In this document: piece by piece, positions 33,362-45,012 of the stretch | Layout of the letters: each line of letters begins with the position of its first letter | How positions within the stretch are numbered: the first letter of the stretch is position 1 | From: Marvania coccoides | Taxonomy: Eukaryota; Chlorophyta; Trebouxiophyceae; Chlorellales; Chlorellaceae | Length of the DNA stretch: 64,000 nt | NCBI GenBank assembly: GCA_963854735.1 | Contig: OY978106.1 | Location: 1,143,978-1,207,977 of the forward strand | Direction: 5' to 3' | Position numbers and translations under genes: made by a program | Notes under the pieces: model-generated | The model's input: only the letters and a program-made list of their open reading frames with translations | Told to the model about the DNA's origin: nothing | Databases searched by the model: none

Positions 33362-36300
33362 TCACTGCGCCATGACCGTGGCCTTGCGCGCAATGGCCCG
33401 CTCGAGGAACGCGCCTGCCCCCAGCCCGGGGGCGTACCGCCCCATGAGGTCTTTGTAGTGAGAGGCCATGGCGTTGTATTGGCGCACCACAGCCTCAGCG
33501 TCCGCCACCTTGCCCAGGCTGACCTCCAGCTGCTTGATGCGCTCCTGCAGCACCGACCGTTCCTCGTTGAAGTCGCCCTCCGCCTTGGCCAGCAGCGCAG
33601 CGCGGTCAGCCAGGACGCCGTCACGCATGGTCGCCATCTCAGTCTCGTGGCTGTGCGCCAAGCTGCGCTTCAGGGCGGCCTCGCGCTCTGCAGCGTCGGT
33701 CGCCACTTGCGCCACCCGCCGCTCCATTGCCTCCAGCTGGGAAGCAGCCTTGGCCTGCGTTGTCTGCAGGTGCGATGCCAGCTGGAAGTGCTCCTCAGCG
33801 GTGACTGCAGCGGAGGCGCGAGCGGTCTCCAGCTCTGCCTGCAGGTGGTCACGCTCTTGCGACAGCGACTGCAGCCGCGCCTTGGTGGCCTCCAGCTGCG
33901 GGACGAGGGCGGCGGCGGTTGCCGCTGCTGCCGCCGCCGCCAGCTTTGACGCCTGCAGCTCGGACGACAGGTGGTCGCGCTCAGAAGAAATCTTGTTGCG
34001 CTCGTGGGTGACTGAGTCCAGCTGCGCGTTGGCAGCCTGCAGCAGGGGTGCCAGCTGCGCTCGCTCGTCTGCCGTGGCAGATGCCGATGCTGCCGCAGCC
34101 TGAGACAGCGCCAGGTCATTGGCCAGGCGGCTGCGCTCCTCGGTGACAGCCTCCAACCGCTCCTCGGTGGACCTCAACTGCTGCTCCTGCTGCGCCGCCG
34201 TGGCTGTTGCAGCCGCTGCGGCAGCTCGAGTGGCTGTCAGCTCAGCAGTGAGCTCGTCGTGTTGCTGGGTGAGAGCCTCAAGCTGAGACCTGGACTCATG
34301 CAGCTGTAGCGCCAGTATGGAGCCTTCGGCCGCCAGCGCCTTGGTGTCCTTGAGCTCTGCAGCCAGGTCATCGCGCTCCTCAACGAGGAACTCCAGGCGG
34401 GACTTGGTGTCTTCAAGCTCAGCGGCCAGCTCGTCGCGCTCTTCAGTAGCGGTCTCAGCCTCCGCTCGCGCCGCCTGTACCTCAGAAGACAGCTGGTCGC
34501 GCTCCTCAGTCAGCGCCTCGAGCTCCGCCTGGGCGGCACGCAGCTGCGGCACCAACACAGCGCGCTCGCCCTCGGTGGCCGCAGCCTCCTCCTGGGCGGC
34601 CTCCAACTCTGTCTGCAGCTCGTTGTGCTCCTGGATGACCGCCTCCAGGCGCTCATTGGCGTCTTGCAGCTGCTGTGCACGCTCCTCTGCCGTGGCTGCC
34701 GCCGCCTCTGCCGCCGCCCGGGAGAGGGCCAGATCGTTGGACAGGCGCTGGAACTGCTCGTTGATGTTTTCCTTGTCCTGCGCCAGGGCCTCCATGCCCG
34801 CCTTGGCTGCCAGCAGCTGGGGTGCTAGGTCGTCAGCAATGGCGCCCAGCCTGGTGCCCTCTGCCGCCAAGACATCACGCTCCTTGGTCATCTCATCCAG
34901 GCGCCACTTGTTGGCCTCAAGAAGAGCGTTGAGCGCCACCAGCTCCTTTGCAAGGTCGTCAGCCTTGGTGATGGTGGCCTGCAGCTGCTTGTCTAGCTGG
35001 TCGCGCTCCTCGGAGACTGCAGCAAGCTTGGCCTCGGCAGCCAGACGAGCAGCGTCAGCGGCGCGGATGCCCGCCGCGCTCTTTTCTTCAGCGGCGTCAA
35101 TGGCAGTCTTGATTTTAGCGGCGGCACTTACGTGCGCCGCCTCCACCTCACGCTGCGCCTTGAGCTCTGCTGCGCGGCGCTGCTCCTCTGTGGAGCGCAC
35201 TTTGGTGCCCATCTCTATCACCAGGGTCTCCTTGTCCTTGAAGTCGGCCCACAGCGCCTTCATCTGCGCTTCCTTTGCCACCAGGTTGTCCTTGAGTGTC
35301 TTGACCTTGACGTCACGCATAGCAACCTCCTCGCGCAAAGGAGCGGAAGCGGTGGCGGCGCCGCGGCGCTCGGCCTCTTCCAGCTGCGCTGCGAGGGTGT
35401 CCTCAATCTCCTTGCGCTCCGCGATGGCCTTGGCGGCGGCACGTTTCTCAACAACCAGGCGCTCACGCAGGGCGCCGGTCTCAGCGCGCAGCACGCTCTG
35501 CTCCCGCTTCAACGCCAGCTGTGTCTCGGTGGACTCGGCGGTCAAGCGCGAGATCTCCTCCTGCGCCTTTGCCTTGGCTTTGGCGGCCTGCTGCGCCAGC
35601 ATGGCGTCGGCAGATCGCGTTGCGGCCTCGACGGCTCGCATGCGGACAGTCTCCGACTTGCGATGCTCTTCCTCCGCCCTCTCAGCGCGGTTGAGGGCCG
35701 CGTCCCGCTGCGCCGCCGCCTCCGCGATGACATTGGCGGCCTCAGCGTGGGCCATGCCCAGTGCCTCAGCCTTGCGGGCGTCTGCATGCGCCAGCTGCGA
35801 CTGCAGGGTGTCAATCTGCGACTGGTACTTCTGGGTGAGCGCCCTGACGTCAGCTAGGTAGGCCTGCTCCTGCTCCAGCTGTGCCGACCGCAGCGAGCTC
35901 AGCACGGTGGCAATCAGCTGCTCCTGGTCGCGGATGATGGAGCGCGCCACGGACATGTCGGCCGCCATGCGCTGCTCAGCCACAGAGGACGGCGCGCGGT
36001 CGGCCTCCGCGGGTGACAGGTTGATGCTGCCAACGCGGCGCTGCAGCATCCGCAGTTTGGTGGCCAGCTCAACCCGCAGCTCATCAGCGCTCATACTTGG
36101 CAGCGCCTCCAAGAAGGACTCCTCCACCACGGGTCCCGCGCTGACGTCTGCCTCCCTCCGCGACATGGCAGCGTTCATGGCCTCCTTGTACTCTGACTGC
36201 AAAGATGAAAGACTGGCGCGCAAGTCTCGGTTCTCGCGCACCAAATCAGCGTGCTTGGTTTCGTACGCCGACACCAGCGCCTTGAGCCCCTCGTCCGACC

Positions 36301-37094
36301 GAATGGCAGACTTGACGGAGGGCGCAGCTGCCGCCGCTGCTCCAGCAGCGCAGCTCATGCCCTGAACCATTTCGCCAGCCACGTCCAGCGCCGTGCTCTC
36401 GCTGCGCTTCTTGTCTGCCAGGTAGTGCGACAGCCGCTCCTGCAGCCGCTCGTAGTCCTTTTCTTTGCGTTTGATCTCGTGCTGCATCTGCACCAGGCGG
36501 CGCTCGCTGCCGGTCAGCCGCTTCTGCAGGTCATCAACCTCGCGCTTGGCGCGCACTACCTGCTCCTTGCGGGCCTCCCCCTCGGTGAGCGCGCGGTTTG
36601 AGAGGCTGCCGATCTCACGCTCCTTGGTGCCCAGGCGGGCCTCAAGCTTGGCGCGCTCCTTCTCAGCGGCAGCCAGGTCGTTCCGCGCGCGCGTCATCTC
36701 GTCCCGCAGCTGCTCCTTGTAGTTTGCATCGCTCTGGTGCTGCAGCAGCAGGCCGTGCAGGGTGTTGGCGGTGGCGGCAACGTCCTCAGGCTTGGTGGAC
36801 AGCAGGTTGAGGCTGTCGCACAGCCCCATCTGCGCCAGGGTGTCGGCCAAAAATTCTACGCTGGAGTGCACATTCTCCACGGTGACAAACACCTCCTTGG
36901 AGGGCGACTTTGCAGTGGACCTGTTGGTCTGGTTGCTGGTGGTTGGGCTCTGTGTGAAGGTGAGAAATTATAGGGAAGGTGGCATTGAGTGATAAAATGC
37001 GAACACCGAGGTTATTTTGGTCGTATTTGGGTGAGAGCCTGCACAATGTCTAGACAGAGTCTGTCGCAAAGATGCGCACCTGAAAGTGTTCCAT
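33362..37094 (-). CDS. SSX2IP/ADIP-like coiled-coil protein
   Basis: Two exons, a 15-base first exon (37094-37080, MEHFQ) and 36949-33362, give 1200 residues. The N-terminal ~180 residues match the ADIP domain pattern: NVHSSVEFLADTLAQMGLCD, then LLLQHQSDANYKEQLRDEM, and MQHEIKRKEKDYERLQERL before ADKKR. Everything from ~280 onward is alanine/glutamate-rich coiled coil with imperfect repeats around 'eerdqlaaEL'. Animal SSX2IP and fungal Msd1 anchor microtubules at centrosomes or spindle poles, so I infer a microtubule-organising-centre role. The tail is longer than in animal SSX2IP (~600 aa). The tiny first exon was chosen by ATG, donor and phase; a start inside exon 2 is possible. Confidence 0.65.
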
Positions 37095-38144
37095 TGCAGG
37101 TCGAACGCAGTAAGATTCAGCCAAGCCCAGCACGCTTGGAGTAATGAACAGCGTTAAAATGATTAATTCCGAGGCTTGGGAGCAGTGCGAGTGTGGTAAA
37201 CGTTTCCCAAAGATTTAGATCTAGCACATTTTCGGTTGTCTTATCAATAAATCCCACACCCACGGTGTCTCTCCCATGTATTTAATACGTTTGGTTGAAT
37301 TGTGTGACATGCAGTTGCAAATCTGATTCAACCCACCACCCAACTAAAAGTTTCTTCTTCATTTTTGGAAAAGAGGAAGAAAATTATGTTTCACAATTTG
37401 TTGCGAGGGAAATTGAGGGGACTGCCAGCAGCTCTATAGTGCGACAGTGTAGATTTGTGCGGATGCAAAGCGGTTATGCCCTGCTGAAATTTTGTGCTGC
37501 TGTGTTTCTGTTTCACCACCACTTGGTCATCGACGAAAATAATGGAATAGCAGGGTCTGAGAGCAAGAGGAGAAGTGATCTTCAGCTCTATACGTGGCTG
37601 CAGGATAACGTGATACATGCCAAGCCCTTCTATGCTTGGAAGAGGCAGAATAGCGGGCACAATTGACTCAGTTTTACAGTTCGAAGAACCCCGAGGCCTG
37701 TTTTCGCTCTGCAGCAATATTGCACGGGCGCCAGAAAAGGGGTTTATTAAAAATTATACATCTCCCCAGGGGTCTTGCAGAGCTGTGCATGCGATGCCGA
37801 GTAATGGGCGGTGGCGGGGCGGTGACGGAGGGAGATTTTTTCCTAGGATCATCCTAAGGATGATACCATGCATGGGGGACGTCAGAATGGTGACACAGTG
37901 GCGTGCTGTAGCTGGGCACACGAGTGTGCGAAACAAAGTGCACTTGCTGAACCAAGAAAATGACACCAGCCTGACAGGTAGAAAGAAGCAGCCGTCAAGA
38001 GAAAAAAAATGAAATTTCCTTCCCGCGACGTAAAGGGCGTGCGGCGGCCAGGCTCCATCTCAAAATCATTGGATTTGCGTCGTTACTGCCTTTGGCTTAA
38101 ACTGTTTCGACGTTTTCCATCCTTCCTCTAAAAATCAATCAAAA
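37095..38144. other. long intergenic region
   Basis: About 1 kb between the divergent SSX2IP-like and P2 genes. Open frames of up to 131 codons on both strands (37295-38012) overlap each other and show no domain. A short perfect inverted repeat ATCATCCT-A-AGGATGAT lies at about 37849-37864. I see no supported gene; the last 100 bases are the P2 promoter and leader. Confidence 0.5.
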
Positions 38145-38601
38145 ATGAAGGTTGTCGCCGCTTACCTGCTCGCCCAGCTGGGTGGCAATGCTTCCCCCGC
38201 AGAGGGTGACATCACCAAGATCCTGTCCTCCGGTAAGCGCCCGCATCTGTGTGGAGAAAGAGAAGGCGTGCATCTTTAATAAGTATTTGCATTCGATTCG
38301 ATTTCGAGCCTCAATTCGCTATGCACAAATCCTTACGCCCCCTGAATTTGTTCACGCCGCAGTGGGTGTGGAGGCTGACTCCGCCGCGGTGGCCAAGCTC
38401 CTCGGTGAGCTGGAGGGCAAGGATGTGGCAGAGGTGATTGCTGCTGGCCGCGAGAAGCTGGCCTCCGTGCCCTCCGGCGGTGCCGTGGCTGCTGGAGGTG
38501 CCGCTGGCGGTGCCGCCGGCGCTGCCGCTGAGGCCCCCAAGGAGGAGGAGAAGGTTGAGGAGGAGGAGGACGCCGACATGGGCTTCTCCCTGTTCGACTG
38601 A
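38145..38601 (+). CDS. RPP2: 60S acidic ribosomal protein P2
   Basis: Two exons (38145-38232 and 38363-38601) give 108 residues, the usual P2 length. It begins [20 protein letters not shown] and contains [21 protein letters not shown], an alanine/glycine hinge and the conserved acidic tail [15 protein letters not shown]1/P2 form the lateral stalk of the cytosolic large subunit and recruit translation factors through this tail. The intron lies after ITKILSS, with a GT donor and AG acceptor in phase 1. Confidence 0.97.
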
Positions 38602-38692
38602 GCACCACCACCGCCACGAAGCATGCGAAAGCTGTGTAACAAAAAAATATAGAAATACATTTACACGAGTCAGTTCAGTCAGTCGCAATTAA

Positions 38693-39721
38693 TCATACAG
38701 GCGCGGCGTCATCTTCATCATTCTCTCCAGCCGCCTGCTGCTCTTCATCGTCATCACCACGCCGCAGAAACTTGGTCACCACAGCAGCGCACGCAGTCCT
38801 GGCCTCACTGGCCGCCAGCACGAACGCGGCAGCCCACACCACACCCCTCACAGTCCTCAGCCCAGTTCTCAGCGGGGCGTTGGCTGGCCGCAGCGCACGC
38901 GGCAGCTTGGAGGCGATCAGCCGCTCGTGCGCCTGCCAGGCCGCCTCCACAACACCCACAAATAGCGCCACGCCCGCCACAGCCCTGGCTTTCCTTCCAG
39001 CCCGCCATTGCCGCGCTGCAACATCGCCAATCAACACTTTGCGGCTGAGAAAGACTGCCACAACGTCTGCCTTTGAAATAAAAGCCGCGCCGTATGCCGC
39101 GGAGATGACTACCAGGGTCTGGAGCTGACGCACAAGGAACCCTCCTGGCCTGCCATAGCCCATTGAAGCCTCAACATAGGCTTGCTGCGCTGCCGAGAGC
39201 TCCTTCAAAACGCCGTTCAGGTGCCGCAGCGCAGCTGTGACCTCAGGGGATGTGGTGGGGCGCGCTGCCAGGTCGTCGCAGCGCCGCTGCAGCGCAGGCA
39301 GGGCCATGTCCTCCATTGTCTGCATCCTTGCAGCGGTGCATTTTGTTGAGGCAGACGCTGCCGCAAAGTCGGCCTGTAGGCTCTTCACCGCGGCAGCGTC
39401 CTCCTCCAGCCGGCTGTGCAGCGTGTCCACCGCCTGGAACAGCTGCCCCAGGGCTTGCTGGCTGGGCAGGGCAGCGGCAAAAGCGCGGGCAAAGGCGGCA
39501 CGCTCGCCGGCAACAAAGGATGCGGCGTCCATGCCTGGAGGGACAGCGGCTTCCACGTGAATCTGCGGAAGAGAGGACTCCAGCAACGGTGAAGGGCGGG
39601 AGAGGGCCCCGACGAATGATGGAGGGGGAGGCGTTTGCCTGGCTGTGGTCTCTGGTGCTTTTTGGTCATTGCTGGCGCTCGGGGCCGGTGACGAGGTATT
39701 GAATGAGGGTGCAGTCATCAT
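38693..39721 (-). CDS. unrecognised protein with C-terminal hydrophobic helices
   Basis: Single exon, 342 residues, from two consecutive ATG codons (MMTAPSFN). The first ~55 residues are Ser/Pro-rich. A helical region follows (about 70-190: ALGQLFQAVDTLHSRLEEDA and similar heptad-like stretches). The C-terminal half has hydrophobic segments (LQTLVVISAAYGAAFIS; ARAVAGVALFVGVVEAAW; VRGVVWAAAFVLAASEA) that could be membrane helices, then an acidic tail (DDDEEQQAAGENDEDDAAPV). I do not recognise the family. A coiled-coil-plus-membrane layout suggests an organelle or ER membrane protein, but this is only inference. Confidence 0.65.
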   Translation of the reverse strand: MMTAPSFNTSSPAPSASNDQKAPETTARQTPPPPSFVGALSRPSPLLESSLPQIHVEAAVPPGMDAASFVAGERAAFARAFAAALPSQQALGQLFQAVDTLHSRLEEDAAAVKSLQADFAAASASTKCTAARMQTMEDMALPALQRRCDDLAARPTTSPEVTAALRHLNGVLKELSAAQQAYVEASMGYGRPGGFLVRQLQTLVVISAAYGAAFISKADVVAVFLSRKVLIGDVAARQWRAGRKARAVAGVALFVGVVEAAWQAHERLIASKLPRALRPANAPLRTGLRTVRGVVWAAAFVLAASEARTACAAVVTKFLRRGDDDEEQQAAGENDEDDAAPV

Positions 39722-40003
39722 ATGGATCTCGTCTCAGCTTGCGGAAGGGAGAAGAAAAAATAACGACAAAAAAAATCGTTGGATGTTGAATCCACCAAGC
39801 TCAAATCACATTCTCGGCCTTATCATTGAAAAGGCGGACTTTTGAAAACCATCCCCTTGTAATTTGCATCTAAAAATTTGAGGCTCTTTGGTTTTGTGGT
39901 GCAATTTTCGACAACTCGCGTTCAAACCTTGGAGAATTCAGAAATTTTGGAGCGAAGCCTTTATGAAATGATCAAATAATATATAGAGGCATAGAAGACT
40001 GCC

Positions 40004-40788
40004 ATGGGGCTCAGCTCGCGCGACCTCCATGGCCTCCTCCTCGTGAAAGACTGTGTTGAAGGAGATGGTGCAGTGGTGCTGGCCCACCTCTTCAAGCTCA
40101 TCTTGGGCATCGAGTCGCACCACAGACTGGTATTGGTGGCGATGCGGCACACCTCGGCCCACTACTCGCTCGTCCTTCGCAAGCTGGGCCTTAACGTGGC
40201 GGCGCTGGCAACGGCGGGGCGGCTGCTCGTGGTGGACGCGCTGCGGGCGGGAAGAGGCCACCACCACTCCGCGCTCAACCTCAAGGATCTGCACGCCGCC
40301 GTGGCGCTATCCTGCTCTCCAGAAGGGCCCCCAACATGCCTAGTATACGATGACTTGACGGTGAGGCCATTCACTCCTTTTCCGTTTATGTTATTAATAC
40401 TAAATTTTGTTCAAGCAGCTAAGTACCCGCCCATTTTTATTTTCAATCGCAGGCTCTCCAGTGTATGGCTGGCAACGCGACAGAGTGGCCTGCCTTTTTG
40501 CGCTCCGCTGTGTGTGCCTCCCCTGCAGTGGTGCGCTGCTGCGTGGCGGTGGCGCGCTGGGACGTGGCGGCAGATGAAGAGTGGGTGCTGCGGCTGGAGC
40601 ACCGAGCGGCAACGGTGGTGGATGTGGGGCCTTTGAAGTCGGCAGAAGGGGGGAAACTTCACGTAGCACGGAGAATGGCAGAAACACCAAGAGAGAAACA
40701 GCCGGACTCTCCATCTGGTGAACTTTTACTGGGGCCAGAGGAGCTGTACTACTCGTTGACAGAGGGCGCCGTCAGATTTCGCGCCTAG
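40004..40788 (+). CDS. ELP6: Elongator complex subunit ELP6-like
   Basis: Two exons (40004-40360 and 40453-40788) give 230 residues. Blocks matching plant ELP6 are LLLVKDCVEGDGAVVLAHLF, then RHTSAHYSLVLRKLGLNVAA, RLLVVDAL and CLVYDDLTAL. ELP6 has a RecA-like fold without ATPase motifs and forms a hexamer with ELP4 and ELP5 in the Elongator complex, which modifies wobble uridines of tRNA. As expected, no Walker A is present. The N terminus is slightly shorter than in plants. The upstream neighbour is divergent, 282 bases away. Confidence 0.72.
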
Positions 40789-41306
40789 GTATGGGCCAGC
40801 GTTGAGCGAGCCCCCCGACGGTCGGTTGTAAATGAAGTTGTATTGTAAAAAGAGGAGCACTTGCGTTTCGTAGTGTGGGTTGCAGCTAGATTCGCCACCT
40901 GCTCTGCTGCGCCCCAGCTTGCGCCCATAGAATTCCCCCTGCCCTCCCCTCGAGCAGGCCGCTCTGCTCGAGAACCACAGCCTCACTTTCTTTTATTTGT
41001 GCAAAGTCACATGGGCTCATGTGTAGGCCGAAGGGCAGCTCTTTCAGTTCTCCATATTGTCATCAGGCTCATTTTCACGGAGAAGGAACACCATGGTCGC
41101 CTCCGCAATGACCCAAAAGGTTGGTGTAGTTGATTGATGACGACTCCAGAAGTTGTTTCTGCGATGGCCCTTTTAACGCCTGTTTTGCAAATCCGTTGCG
41201 ATCGCCGATATCATAGATCTATGAGTTCGACGTAGGCTAGTTTTTTAGCCTGCCGACGCCATGTCTGCCCGGACATGTGCCCTAACGCCCTCCCTCGCTC
41301 GTGATC
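40789..41306. other. ELP6 trailer and GS2 leader
   Basis: No gene seen. It contains the 3' trailer of ELP6 and, in the last ~100 bases, the leader of the glutamine synthetase gene. A 90-codon frame at 40861-41133 has no domain. Confidence 0.5.
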
Positions 41307-43123
41307 ATGCAGGCTTTCGTCGCCGGCCAGAAGGTTCGCGCCACCTCCAGCGTCAACGCCCGCCAGGTGAGCTTTCGTCGACTACCGGTGTAGTCGATCT
41401 CTGAAGAATCTCCAACACAAATTTGGGATTTTCATGCGATCTGCTGGTGTTTCCACTTGGTGACACATTTGGCATGCGTGACGCGCCTATCGCCGCTTGT
41501 GTGGAACGCGGCATTGCGCGGTCATCGCAAAGCTCAGTCACTGGGAGGGGTGCCCCGCTCCCGTCTCTTGTAAACTAATTCTTCTTGTTTTATTTGTATT
41601 TTTACAGAGCCGCATTGCCGTTGTGCGCGTGTCTGCCCTGGCGCAGAAGGCCGAGTACATCTGGTGAGTTCAAGTTTTCTATTTTTTTACTTCGTGTTTG
41701 TCGTTTTATCGTTGGCTGCTGCATTCAAACAAATTCTGTGTGTTTCCGTTTGCAGGTATGATGGACAGGAGGGCAAGCCCTCCAAGGGCGTTGTTTTCAA
41801 CGAGATGAGGAGGTTCGTTCGCCCATTCGTTTGTAATTTTTTTTTGCTGTCGTGCTTGAATGAGAGAATAATGACCAAGTGCAAATTTTTTGTCACTCGC
41901 AGCAAGACCAAGGTGCTGCAGAAGCCCGTGACCTCCATGAACCCCAAGGAGTTCCCCAACTGGTCGTTCGACGGCTCCTCCACCGGACAGGCCGAGGGCA
42001 ACAACTCCGACTGCATCCTGCGCCCCGTGTACGTGTGCCCCGACCCCATCCGTGGCGGAGACAACGTGCTGGTGATGTGCGACGTGCTGGACCCCACTGG
42101 GGCCCCCCACCCCACGAACACCCGCGCCCTGCTGGACGCCATCATCAATGACAAGGTCAAGGCCGAGGCGTGCCTGTTTGGCTTCGAGCAGGAGTACACC
42201 ATGCTGGGGGAGAATGGCCACGTGTTTGGTTGGCCCGCCGGCGGCTTCCCCGCCCCCCAGGGTCCCTTCTACTGCGGCGTTGGCTCCGAGTCGGTGTACG
42301 GCCGCCACCTGGCCGAGGCCCACCTGGACGCCTGCGTCAAGGCCGGCCTCATCATCTCCGGCATCAACGCCGAGGTGATGCCCGGGCAGTGGGAGTTCCA
42401 GATCGGCCCCACCGGACCCCTGGAGACTGGGGACCAGGTGATGATCGCCCGCTGGCTGCTGCACCGCCTGGGCGAGGAGTTTGGCATCGTGTCCACCTTT
42501 GCGCCCAAGCCCGTGAAGGGAGACTGGAACGGAACCGGCGCCCACACCAACTACTCCACCGAGTCCATGCGCAAGGAGGGCGGAATGAAGGCCATCGAGG
42601 CTGCCATCGAGCGCCTGTCCAAGTGCCACCCAGAACACATCAGCCAGTACGGCGAAGGTAGGAGTTGGATCAGTCTTACATGCGTGCACACTGTGTCTGC
42701 AAAAGAGCCCTGTTGGGGTGCATACTGCATAATTCAATATGTTCCATCGAAAAATTGCAATATGCCCTGGCCGTTGCTGCATGCTCTGCTGTTGGCGCTC
42801 GATAAATTAAACGTCTTCTTCATTTTGGGGGCACAGGTAACGACCAGCGGCTGACCGGCGCCCACGAGACCTGCGACATCAACACCTTCCGCTACGGTGT
42901 CGCCGACCGTGGCTCCTCCATCCGCATCCCTCTGCCCGTCATGCTCGAGGGCAAAGGCTACCTGGAGGACCGGCGCCCTTCTGCCAACGTTGACCCGTAA
43001 GTGGAATTCTCTATTATGCTGCCAACTGTTTTAAAAGCTTTCGCATTCTGATTTTACTTTTCCTCCTCTCAAAAACGCAGTTACGTGGTCACCCGGCTGC
43101 TGATCAAGAACACTCTGCTTTAA
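41307..43123 (+). CDS. GLN2: plastid glutamine synthetase (GS2)
   Basis: Six exons (41307-41366, 41608-41663, 41756-41812, 41903-42657, 42837-42996, 43081-43123) give 376 residues. The first ~35 residues ([20 protein letters not shown] then [10 protein letters not shown]) are a plastid transit peptide. The type II GS core follows: [15 protein letters not shown], then [61 protein letters not shown] and RGSSIRIP. Metal and substrate residues in FEQEYT, EFQIGP and GAHTN are all present. It makes glutamine from glutamate, ammonia and ATP and would recapture photorespiratory or nitrite-derived ammonium in the chloroplast. All introns are GT-AG and in phase. The 3' region to the next gene is long (about 640 bases). 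Confidence 0.96.
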
Positions 43124-43759
43124 GCAGTTGATACTTGGGCACTGTGCCCAGGCGTGAAGGCCAGGGGCCGGTTTGTGGCTCGCTGTGCAGCGCCGCCAAC
43201 CCATTCTCATTTTCACACGCCTTTGAACCCCTTTCATTTATGACATTTTTCTAGCTGCAACCTCCCCTTGGTACTGGAGTGTCTTGCTCGCCCATGCATT
43301 CCACCAGCTGCTTCTTTTCCCCCTCTTCCTGGCCGCACGATGACATTTCTATTTGAACACCTTTCACAGTGCAACCGAGGGGAGAAGAAAAAGTACATCT
43401 GGCGGCCCCAGTGCATACGGTTGCTTACTGTCTCCCGCCCCAGCTCTTACTGCTTCTGTGCTCTGGCTCTTTCCCCCCTACTGCCTCCCAGCCAGCGTTC
43501 TTTATGGAAAATATTTCGAGTTTAGCAGTGAAAAAATTGATTACATTTGTTACTCGGCGGTCTGCGCCGATTGGGAGGGGCTACAAGAGAAGGTGATGAG
43601 CGAAAAAAGGGAAAAGAAAGCGGCTGGACAAGGGTGTTGTTCACTATTACTATATACTCAAAAAGGAGCGATACGCATTGAAGGACAGGGCACAGCACAC
43701 AGCGGGGCACGAGCAGGGGCAGCGCGTGGTGAAGCCAGCCCCAGCAGTGCAGGCGTAGC
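43124..43759. other. convergent 3' regions of GS2 and COX5B
   Basis: About 640 bases of trailer sequence. Open frames of up to 174 codons (43353-43877) have no domain and overlap the COX5B last exon antisense. No gene supported. Confidence 0.55.
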
Positions 43760-44665
43760 TCAGTGGTGGCCGCCGGAGCTTGGGAGGCGCTTGAGCACAA
43801 AGAATTCACCTCCCTCAATAATCTGCTTGGGGGGCTCGCCATCCTTGATCACGCCCCACCACACCTGTATAAAGTAGAAGACGTATAATAATGGGCGCGC
43901 GGGGAAAATGTTAAGAGCTAAACACCTTTTCCCAGTCTGTATTCACTCCAGCGCCGACCTCTTCCCATGTATTAAACATCTGTCAGTTCATATACTGCGG
44001 GGGCAAAACTAGCCATCCCTAGCTAGCCTGCAAGCTCACCAGAGAGTCGTCGTCAGGGTCAGGCACGCCGACAATGCGCTCGGCGTACTCAGACGTCACC
44101 TCCACAGGAGCAGTCTCGGTACCAAAGGGCGCATCCAGCCACGCCTCGTGCCAGTAGTCCTTGCCCTGCAGCTTGGCCTCCAGCTCCTTCCGCTCCAATC
44201 CAGTGGCGTGCTCAAGCTCGTCAGTCAAGTCCACGGGGCCAGCAGCGGCATGGGAGGTGGCGGAAGACCAGAAGGATGCGGTCCAGGCCTTGGCCACGGT
44301 GGCTACGCTGCCCTGCAACACCATCACCACACAAAAAAGTGAGTGAAAAAATAGATAAATAGAGGGTGAGGTGGTTTGGCATCAAAATCCATCTCCACCC
44401 CTTGGCCCCCAGGTCTGGCTGCCGCTGTAATTCATCCCAAAGAAGCTAGAATTATGTTGTTTTTCGCCGGCCGATCCAAAAGCTCGCCCCAGCTCAGCCT
44501 CTATTTCATTCATTCCTCCAGGCGACAACCCTGCCGCTGCAGCCCGGCACCGCTCGCCCTGCCCCTTCATTTGTTCCAGATACACACCTGCGTCTCAGCT
44601 CCGATCGCAGCCGGCAGGTTTCCTGCAGCCCGAGCCAACGTTGCCAGGCGAGCAAGCTTATTCAT
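43760..44665 (-). CDS. COX5B: cytochrome c oxidase subunit 5B, zinc cysteines lost
   Basis: Three exons (44665-44588, 44312-44040, 43864-43760) give 151 residues. The first exon (MNKLARLATLARAAGNLPAA) is a mitochondrial presequence. The family core is visible: ELEHATGLERKELEAKLQGK, then DAPFGTETAPVEV and AERIVGVPDPDDDSLVWWGV. In most relatives four cysteines bind zinc (two after 'RIVG', two in 'CPxCG'). Here the positions read GVPDPDDD and PPKQIIEGGEFFVL with no cysteine at all; the only Zn-relevant residues left are the final histidines. The protein is otherwise full length and should still be a peripheral matrix-side subunit of complex IV. The zinc loss is read directly from exons whose joins are in phase. 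Confidence 0.8.
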
Positions 44666-45012
44666 TTTCCCTCACACCGCCAGAGGCTCACCTAAAAATA
44701 CGCAAATTGATTAAAATTTGTGGAGGCTTGGCCGTAGATCGCGCAGATCAGTACGGGGTTTCGCCATTATTCATCGAACACGAGGCTTTCGCTGAAAGAA
44801 AGATTGCAAAGCGTTAAGCTTGTTCTGGCGCCCTTGAGGACTGGCTTTAGTGAATGGCACATGGTATGGTTCCAGACGCATAGCCGGCGAGCGTCAAATT
44901 ACGCCCTGGAAAACATGATTTGTGCATAAATTTATGAGATCAAAAGGAGCCAGCAGCTCTGAGACGCGTGGCGTTTACCAGTTAATAACGACGCATTCGA
45001 AACGCCTTGGCC
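44666..45012. other. divergent promoter, COX5B and EXO84-like
   Basis: Shared upstream region of two divergent genes. No gene is seen. Confidence 0.5.

Noticed and set aside
34317..35861. 514-codon plus-strand frame opposite the SSX2IP-like gene
   Set aside because: Antisense shadow of a repetitive coiled coil; composition is S/A/R only.
37295..38012. Plus-strand frames of 123 and 131 codons between the SSX2IP-like and P2 genes
   Set aside because: They overlap in different frames, lack any recognisable motif and have no supporting splice sites.
43753..43800. tRNA-like sequence GGCGTAGCTCAGTGGTGG
   Set aside because: It matches a tRNA D-arm/A-box by eye, but most of it is the antisense of the conserved last exon of COX5B, and no anticodon stem or T-arm follows.
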